A stretch of DNA of 64,000 nucleotides from Prostheceraeus crozeri (taxonomy: Eukaryota > Platyhelminthes > Polycladida > Euryleptidae), in the NCBI GenBank assembly GCA_907163375.1, contig CAJQUW010001409.1, positions 806,001-870,000 of the forward strand, in the 5' to 3' direction. Positions 57,781-64,000 of this stretch are shown in pieces. The translations under genes were made by a program, and so were the position numbers. The notes below the pieces were generated by a model. It did no database searches and was not told where the DNA came from. It saw only the letters and a list, made by a program, of their open reading frames with translations. Position 1 is the first letter of the stretch. Every line of letters begins with the position of its first letter.

Positions 57781-58605
57781 GTGAGTGATCAAAAAGAAAA
57801 AAGGATGAAATTTAGGCATTCAATACAAATTTGACAAAATCCAAAATTTGTCTGCAAATGCGCACATAGACATTGACTAGTGAAAAACTGATAGTACTGG
57901 GATGCAGTGGAATTTCTGAAACCTAGAATCTTCGATTTTGTTTAAAAGAGTGCATAAAATTGCATCTTCAAGTTTGACCTGAACAGCAGATAAATTAGGT
58001 TGACAGTCAGCAATCCAATTTAAATTTCAAATCTTCCGCTACTGTGTAAAACCTGATAATCCTTGATAATCGGAAGAAGTCGTAAAGGACATTCATTATT
58101 TTTCACTACTCGCGGTCGATCTTAGTAGCCGGCTGCAGTTACTGTTTGTCGGCAGATGCTGTTACTTCAGTATGTTGTACAATACAAGTTGTACATGCAA
58201 GTATGTTGTATGTATTTAGGTAGAAGCAGTTTTGAATTGCATGCTTAAATCCAAGTTATCTCACTGTTGACTACAATATGATTTCTGTAATTGAGATAAT
58301 AAGTGACGAAGAATTGGACTGCCCGAACATGGTCTGGAGAAGCTCTTCCAATCATTTCAGGAATACAACCGCAGTACTTACAAAGGATGACGACAACTTC
58401 TTTCTTTTTCAGCATAGGAGTGTTTGATTTATTTCAGTGATTGGATGCTAATAGAAGCATTGCTTTCTTATTTTTCTCTCCATGAATGGTTCGCATTCAA
58501 TTTTCTAATTATAATAGATAATGGTGTTAAATAATCACTCCATTAATTGTAGTCAATCTAAAATATAATCAAAATCTATTCGATGTTATCATTTCCTTTT
58601 TTTAG
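57781..58605. other. Kinase intron, 825 bp
   Basis: AT-rich intron between the DFG exon and the next exon; no feature seen. Confidence 0.6.
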
Positions 58606-58738
58606 AGTCCTTATAATCCGAAGACTGACAACATACCAGAGAAATATCACAAACTTCTGGAAAACTGTTTTTACGTTGACCACAAACAACGATGGAAATT
58701 CAAGCAAATAATTCGATATCTCGACGATGATCCGACAG
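58606..58738 (+). CDS. TKL kinase, C-lobe end exon
   Basis: The acceptor CCTTTTTTTAG ends at 58605 and the donor is ACAG|GTAATG. It enters in phase 0 and leaves in phase 1 (133 bases). It reads SPYNPKTDNIPEKYHKL, then LLENCFYVDHKQRWKF and a last helix IIRYLDDDPT. The cysteine plus D-x-x-x-RW pattern is the usual helix H-I region with the conserved Arg that closes kinase domains, so the catalytic domain is complete here. Confidence 0.8.
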
Positions 58739-59838
58739 GTAATGATTATTCAATCACTACAACATTTTACGCAGTATTGCAACATAAGTTGAACAGAACT
58801 TCTGTATCTACATTAATAATTAGAGCATGGCATATTTCTGTTTTGTTTGTTGAGTTATTATTAAGTAACGTAGTACGATAGTCATCTCAAAAGTTAGTCT
58901 GAACAAAGTGAAATGAAATTTAATCTGAATTTTTTTATAGTATTCCGAGTTGGCTTCGAAAACTGAATCTCGCGTACATGCATGTGTCTTTTTTAAATCG
59001 ACTAGTGCATGTAATTCGTGTAGAACTGTACACTGTTCCGTTTGTCTTTTATTTGTTGTTATTGTATTGTTTTTCTCTTTACTAGGCCTATGATTTAAAT
59101 GTAATTTGTTATTTTGCTTATTATGTTATACTACAGTTAATAGTTATTATTAGCCACTCATCATGAAGGTAGCCATTGGCGAACGAGGTGCATTCTAGAA
59201 AATGGCAATTTTGCGAGTCACTATTTGCGACTTATGAAACGTTATCGCATCGTAGATGAGATGGAGGACACTCGATGATGACTTCGAATAGTAGAGAGGT
59301 AGGACCGACGTTTTCAAAGTGGTGACCGAAGTATTGAATATGCAACTCTTCGGCCGGAATACGTTTAGGAGCTTGAAAAGAAAAAGCTTGTTCTTTAACT
59401 GAAAATGAGCGACAATGAATTTGCAAAGTATCTGACGAAAACCTGAACCTGTTGCAATCTAATGTTCATCGAAGTTTGACAATATCTTGGTTACATGATG
59501 TCTGTTCATTTGCTTGATGACACATACCCTTATTGCTCTGTCATGTGACTGAAGAAGATCTTTTACACTTGGGCTAGGAATGTTTTTCAGTGCGCTAACA
59601 ACAATTTATTTGAATATCTGTGAGAGGTAAAATAACCTTTGGGTCGAGGTATATGTTCTAGCATTTGGGAGAAGGTAAAGTGGGCTGCAAAGAATGCTCT
59701 GCAATCCTATAACTCAACAGATGCTCTAAATTGTGCTACTAAGTTGCCACAAGAGTATGAGAGTCATTTCACTGAGAGATGTATAAATCGAAGGATGTTT
59801 GAGACCTATCCTGACAATAATAAACAGGCCATCTAGAC
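58739..59838. other. Downstream kinase intron; one unexplained frame
   Basis: AT-rich sequence. A 65-codon frame at 59639-59836 (IWEKVKWAAKNALQSYN, then ERCINRRMFETYP) has balanced composition and follows a TTTTTCAG-like tract at 59585-59592. The frame between the tract and 59639 is not open throughout, and I recognise no family. Confidence 0.4.
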
Positions 59839-60084
59839 TATGTCGAAATTCAATCGATTATGATACTTTCCAATCGTGTCGCACAACAGCGTACCGTAAA
59901 TCATTCGAGAGCATGTATTCTCAATTTTCAAATGAGCTACGATACACTTGTATCCATCTATGAATTTGGTGAGCAGTGTTCAAAATATGAAAATCGCTCA
60001 ATTTGCATAATTCGTTCAATCGCAATTTTTCAATAAGGAATCATGGAAGTATGATAATATATTTAAAATATGAGTTATGTTTTT

Positions 60085-60270
60085 TTCAAACTTCTTCAAC
60101 ATTTTTTCTCTTTGCCGCCAAAGTACACAAACATGTACGTTAAACAATCTAGTCGCTATGAGAGAACAAAGACATGCCCTCACTAATTGTTTTGTTTTGA
60201 ACTTTCGATCACATTGCATCGTGTTTGTGTACTTAAGCGGTAATGAGAAAAAATGTTGAAGAAGTTTGAA
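60085..60270. repeat. 186-bp inverted repeat nested in the element
   Basis: Arms of ~50 bp (60085-60135 and 60220-60270) pair closely, from TTCAAACTTCTTCAACAT to AGTACACAAACA. The hAT-type element at 60272 inserted exactly at its right edge, and the target duplication GTTTGAAC overlaps it. Confidence 0.75.
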
Positions 60271-60271
60271 C

Positions 60272-61385
60272 TAGTGATGTACCTAATCTGAGCCGAGCCG
60301 CAGTTTAGCCGAGCCGAACCGATGGCGGCTCGGTTCGGCTCGGCTCCACTTGTTCGAGCCGGTCGGAGCCGTGGCTCTTCGGCTTGGCTGAAAATATATC
60401 GTTTGTAGTTTTGTCCCATCCCATTCTTTCAAGACATGTGAAGTCATATCGAATTACATATTACTCTGTACATATTACTACTCATAATGCGTCTGAAATA
60501 ACTTCAAACTTAGTATTGTGTACAATAACACCTTTGAGGCAGCTGTTCTAATAGCGATCGGTCTACTGTCAACATTGACTTCCTTATATATAATACAATT
60601 CATTGAGAAACTCAGCAAACTCAAACTAATCCTGCTTTTTATTCAAGTCGTTGAAAAAAATTATATCGAATTATTTTCCGAATTTTCGTGATTTGAATTA
60701 TTATATTATGAAAGCATAAATTTATCAAAAAATTAAATTAAATTTATTTAGGAGACTTTAGGCAGACTTTGAGGCCTTTACCTAAGCTCAGTAATGGACA
60801 GTTTTGATATTCTTACGCTAAGATTGATTGACCAGAGGCTCTTTATTATTCGTCAAGTACCACCATCCTCAAATGATAGCTTGCGCTGAGATAAATGTCT
60901 TTCACAAAATTTATGATAAAACTGATGCGTAATTATATTAGCCAGATGCATCAGATCGGTAGAGAAAATGAAAAGTAGAAAACTGCGTAGGAAATTTGTA
61001 AAAATAAACAAGGAAAACCATAGTCATGTGTGATTATTGCATCAATGCAACCAGGAATCTTCATAAGACAAGATAATCATTCTGATGTCACCATATTACT
61101 AACATTTATCGTCAAGTGAAGAATTCCTTCACAATCTATAATTGATGATGCAACTGTAATTATATCCAGTAAATGTTCTACAATCACCACTTGTCAACAA
61201 ACTATGTGTATAGACACTGTACATTAAGTTGAATTCTAACTTTGCTTTACCTAAAATTAAAACGGCTCGTCGCCTCGGCTTGGCTCAGCTCGGCTCTAGC
61301 ATTGCACGGCTCGGCTCATCTCAGCTTGAATATTTCAAAATCACGTCGGCTCGCGGCTCGTCAAGTCGAGCCATGTACATCTCTA
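60272..61385. mobile_element. hAT-type non-autonomous element, GAGCCGAGCC subterminal repeats
   Basis: 1.1 kb with TAGTGATGTAC at the left and GTACATCTCTA at the right, flanked by GTTTGAAC (60264-60271) and GTTTTAAC (61386-61393), matching at 7 of 8. Both ends are packed with GAGCCGAGCCG/CGGCTCGGCTC words, while the interior is AT-rich. The 8-bp duplication points to hAT. No transposase frame. Confidence 0.8.
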
Positions 61386-62116
61386 GTTTTAACAATAAGT
61401 ATTGAACTTATTTGAATAAAATTTACATGTTTGTGCTCCTTACATCGCACGGATTCTGAAGATACCAAGCATCAACATTTTTTTTAAAAAAGTGAAAATA
61501 TGATATTTTTTTAGCCAAGAGAGTCATCCATGATTTTGTGACAAAGCTTCACGAAAACACCATTTCTTTCCTAGTTCACCGATCTCGATGACCAATATAT
61601 CAAAAGCTCAGACAATGCTCGTTCTCCCCGTGACTGATTCATTATTTATCATACACGTTTTCTTATGGAAAAGTTTCGATACGTAAATTGAGCGATTTTC
61701 ATATTTTCAGCACTGCTCGCAGTTCACATCACTGTTCATCATTGCATCACAGCTCATTTGAAAACTGAGAATGTAAGCTCTCGAATGATGTATGGCACGC
61801 TGTTATGCGACACGATTAGAAGGCATGAGAATCGATTGAATTTCGGCACAATTTAGCTGGTTCGTTTTTTATGATCAGCTCTGTAGCAATATCATGCTGT
61901 AGATGTTGTTCAGCCACACGAACTTTTGGAGTGATCCTCACAAATTATCCTAACACATTTCCTCGTTGATAGTATGTAGTTCACGCTTTACTAGCATAGT
62001 CGGTAAGTCTTGTCGCGTTTCCTTAAAAAGCCATACATTTTAGTATGCGTATTTGTCGAGTTAGTAAATACCTTGACCATTTAATTGAGGGAAAATAATC
62101 TTCTGTGTCAATGCAG

Positions 62117-62199
62117 AATGTCCTTCTCATCTTCAAATATTGCTCGAAACAATATGTTGCGGAATTGACAAGATGCTTTGTCCAAGCTCCCGGGAGAAA
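62117..62199 (+). CDS. Possible next kinase exon
   Basis: An acceptor GTGTCAATGCAG ends at 62116. Phase 1 joining to the previous exon gives DDDPTECPSHLQILLETICC and continues to SSREK at a donor-like AAA|GTAAAT (62200), 83 bases, leaving in phase 0. The fit of phase at both ends supports it, but nothing in the peptide is conserved beyond the kinase domain, and other exons in the 3.4-kb intron cannot be excluded. Confidence 0.4.
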
Positions 62200-63650
62200 G
62201 TAAATCCTTTCATGAGATTAACAATTCAATCGACCTGGAAATTCCGGATGTCGCTTTTACCACCATGTTCACACGACAAAATGTCATTTCAGGTGCTGGT
62301 AGAAGCGCGACTACTTCTGACTATCTTGTGCTCGAAATGCCTACCAATACATGTACATTTCGGGCCGTCTTGCCAATATGAAATTCATTGCAAATATTGT
62401 AGGTGAATGCATGTACTTATCCTTGCATATAACCACCTTATTTGTGACTAACAATTTGCACGTAGTGAAGAAAGTCTTGCTTCATCTATTTTACGTTTAT
62501 AAATTGACATTCTAAAGTGATGGTCAACAAAGGACTGACCGTGCGATAATGAAAAGATTTTAACACGACTTGTCAGCGATGGATGCATTCTCATGCGATG
62601 ATGAAAATCATTCCAGCAGCCATTTATAATAGATTATGAGTGATAGATTAAGTGATCACGTCGACATCGGACAATATACTTAAACATGACATCCGAACAA
62701 TCACATCCATAACGAAACGCATGCTCCAGAAACAGAGTCAGGGCAAATTGGCCAGAGGCTGGCTTGAGAGATTCTCTGACCCGGAATTGCTGTCGTGGCA
62801 GGGACTTTGGAAGACTTGATAGAGGAGTTCAACTGCGTCCAAATCGTTCATTTAGGTTTTAGATTGGTTGTTGCACGAGAATTCGTTGCTAATTCGAGTT
62901 ATCTAAAGCAAATATTTTAGAGTCCACTGCCTTCCGTCACGCGTGAACTCGATGTATCTCGACTGATCGTCCTATTCGCGTGACATGCAAATAGTTCAGA
63001 GTCATGGCATTGAATTGTTGAATGATGGTAATTACCATTACCAATTAACATGTTATCTACTCCAGTGGTTGCAACTTCAAGATTCCATGAAGTATCGAAA
63101 TAACATTCAATTTCTGTTAGTTAATGGATGACATGACAATATAGCAGAAATAAGATGATGCATACTATGCATATTGAATTCTTCGGTATGTCTCATCGAT
63201 TAGATTAAGAATTCTTAAAGCACATCATATTATCTGTTTAAAGAAAAAGTCATAGTATTCGTGTCAGTAAAACACTTCGAAATACTGATGAGGACATCTG
63301 TACGAGTGTAAAACATAAAAAAACATAAATGAACCTGCGCCGCCCTCAACATAAATGTGTGATATGGCGCTTTTTGTAACAATCACATTGCAACCAATTA
63401 GATATAGACCGCATGAAATGTGATGTGAGAACTAAAAAATCATTTCACCTTTATTGATTGCGGGTGCGTGGAACTCTTGGAGATCACTGGTGGTGCGATA
63501 AGGTTAGTATGTGCTGCAATATGTTGCAATATTCTCTCACTCAAAGTAGTAACTGCGGGTATCATTCCTAAGTTTAAGGTCATCCTTTGACATCGATGCG
63601 ATCATGCCATACGTAATCTTGAATATATTACCTACCAGCTGCACCTGCTG
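62200..63650. other. No gene supported
   Basis: AT-rich DNA. A 67-codon frame at 62178-62381 (IPDVAFTTMFTRQNVIS, then TSDYLVLEMPTNT) overlaps the possible exon in another frame. It looks protein-like but has no recognisable family. No other feature. Confidence 0.4.
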
Positions 63651-63717
63651 CCATAGCTCAGAAGGTCAGAACGACATGTCTAGATAAACTGAGGTCGCAG
63701 GTTCGAGTTCTACCAGC
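63648..63717 (+). tRNA. tRNA-like sequence, probable pseudo-tRNA or SINE head
   Basis: CCATAGCTCAGAAGGTCAG has the form of an A box and D-arm, and GGTTCGAGTTC that of a B box and T-arm, at the usual distance. GCTG before and CAGC after can pair, but the 7-bp acceptor stem has two mismatches, the T-stem one, and no clean anticodon stem is formed. A functional tRNA is unlikely. Confidence 0.3.
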
Positions 63718-63842
63718 CTAACATATTTTGCATGGCGATTTGATCCATCATATATCTCATTTCACTCATTCTGAATTACATATGAAGCGAAATGCACCAT
63801 CAACGTAAAGAGTGGGTCAAGTCCCAATGATCAGTAATAATG

Positions 63843-64000
63843 CAGGGTGGCGAACGACCTGGAAAACCTGGAAAAGTCAGGGAATTTCATTGTGTCTGGA
63901 AAAGACAGGGAAAAATCAGGGAATTTAAGAAAATTTCTGGAAAATTGTTTGACTTGCTTTATTACTGATTTTAAATGTCTCAAAAATATGTTTAATTTGA
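63843..64000. mobile_element. hAT-like element start, CCTGGAAAA repeats, cut by window end
   Basis: Begins CAGGGTGGCGAACGACC, followed by repeated CCTGGAAAA, TCAGGGAA and CTGGAAAA words up to 63950. A CAGGGTGGC end with repeated CTGGAAAA is the form of a hAT element end I have seen in many animal genomes. Only the first 158 bases are in the window, so length, coding capacity and target duplication are unknown. Confidence 0.6.

Larger units (their letters stand above)
59840..61850. mobile_element. ~2-kb inverted-repeat element with nested insertions
   Basis: Arms of about 170-180 bp (59840-60018 and 61682-61850) are complementary, starting TGTCGAAATTCAATCGATT and ending near GAAAATCGCTCAATTT. 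Shared inner words include CATTCGAGAGC and TTTTCAAATGAGCT. The arms carry many differences, so the element is old. Removing the hAT-type insertion (60272-61385) leaves about 0.9 kb. No coding capacity and no clear target duplication. Confidence 0.65.

Noticed and set aside
63648..63717. Functional tRNA gene
   Set aside because: Acceptor and T-stem mismatches and no clean anticodon stem; listed only as tRNA-like.

Overview
The window is nuclear DNA of a multicellular animal, most likely an aquatic invertebrate. It is AT-rich. Coding pieces are split by GT-AG introns with polypyrimidine tracts, and there are LINE, Penelope, hAT, Tc1/mariner-type and LTR sequences, satellite DNA and a metazoan-style TKL kinase. 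No operons, ribosome binding sites or CRISPR arrays are present. I cannot fix the phylum. Most of the window is mobile or repeated DNA; the one convincing host gene is the kinase.

Layout. 1-2050: a satellite array with alternating ~295-bp subtypes and long G runs, then diverged relatives. 2305-5179: a short GGCGCAAA repeat, a 309-bp palindromic element and a dead Tc1/mariner-type transposase. 5180-34828: a head-to-tail array of about 7.3 copies of a 2,963-bp unit. Each unit encodes (minus strand) a LINE reverse transcriptase that has lost the front of its endonuclease. Two copies are fully open (22597-25077, 25560-28040); the others are broken by small indels. Copy 4 is interrupted by a 7.4-kb element (14512-21946) with ~710-bp terminal inverted repeats and a 3-bp ATA duplication. 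That element carries one long, frameshifted gene with zinc-binding N-terminal pairs, a FEN/PIN-nuclease-like acidic motif series and a nine-cysteine CXC-like C-terminus. Copy 8 is interrupted by a solo LTR (34152-34674).

34829-47225: mostly unique AT-rich DNA with hairpins, hAT-like elements with BED-finger remnants, Penelope-like (PLE) relics with hammerhead-ribozyme-like cores, a LINE C-terminal relic and two weak exon candidates.

47226-62199: a plus-strand TKL protein kinase gene with five well-supported exons and a possible sixth. Its large introns hold a PLE relic, two hAT-type elements with 8-bp duplications, an R2/NeSL-like LINE relic and a nested ~2-kb inverted-repeat element with another hAT insertion. 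The window ends in the start of one more hAT-like element (63843 onward).

The most unusual item is the 7.4-kb element. Its only gene joins cysteine-rich modules to a nuclease-like acidic series, and I see no recognisable DDE transposase, polymerase or integrase in it. The RT macrosatellite around it is the second. Nesting gives a relative order: the array formed, then the 7.4-kb element entered copy 4 and the LTR entered copy 8.
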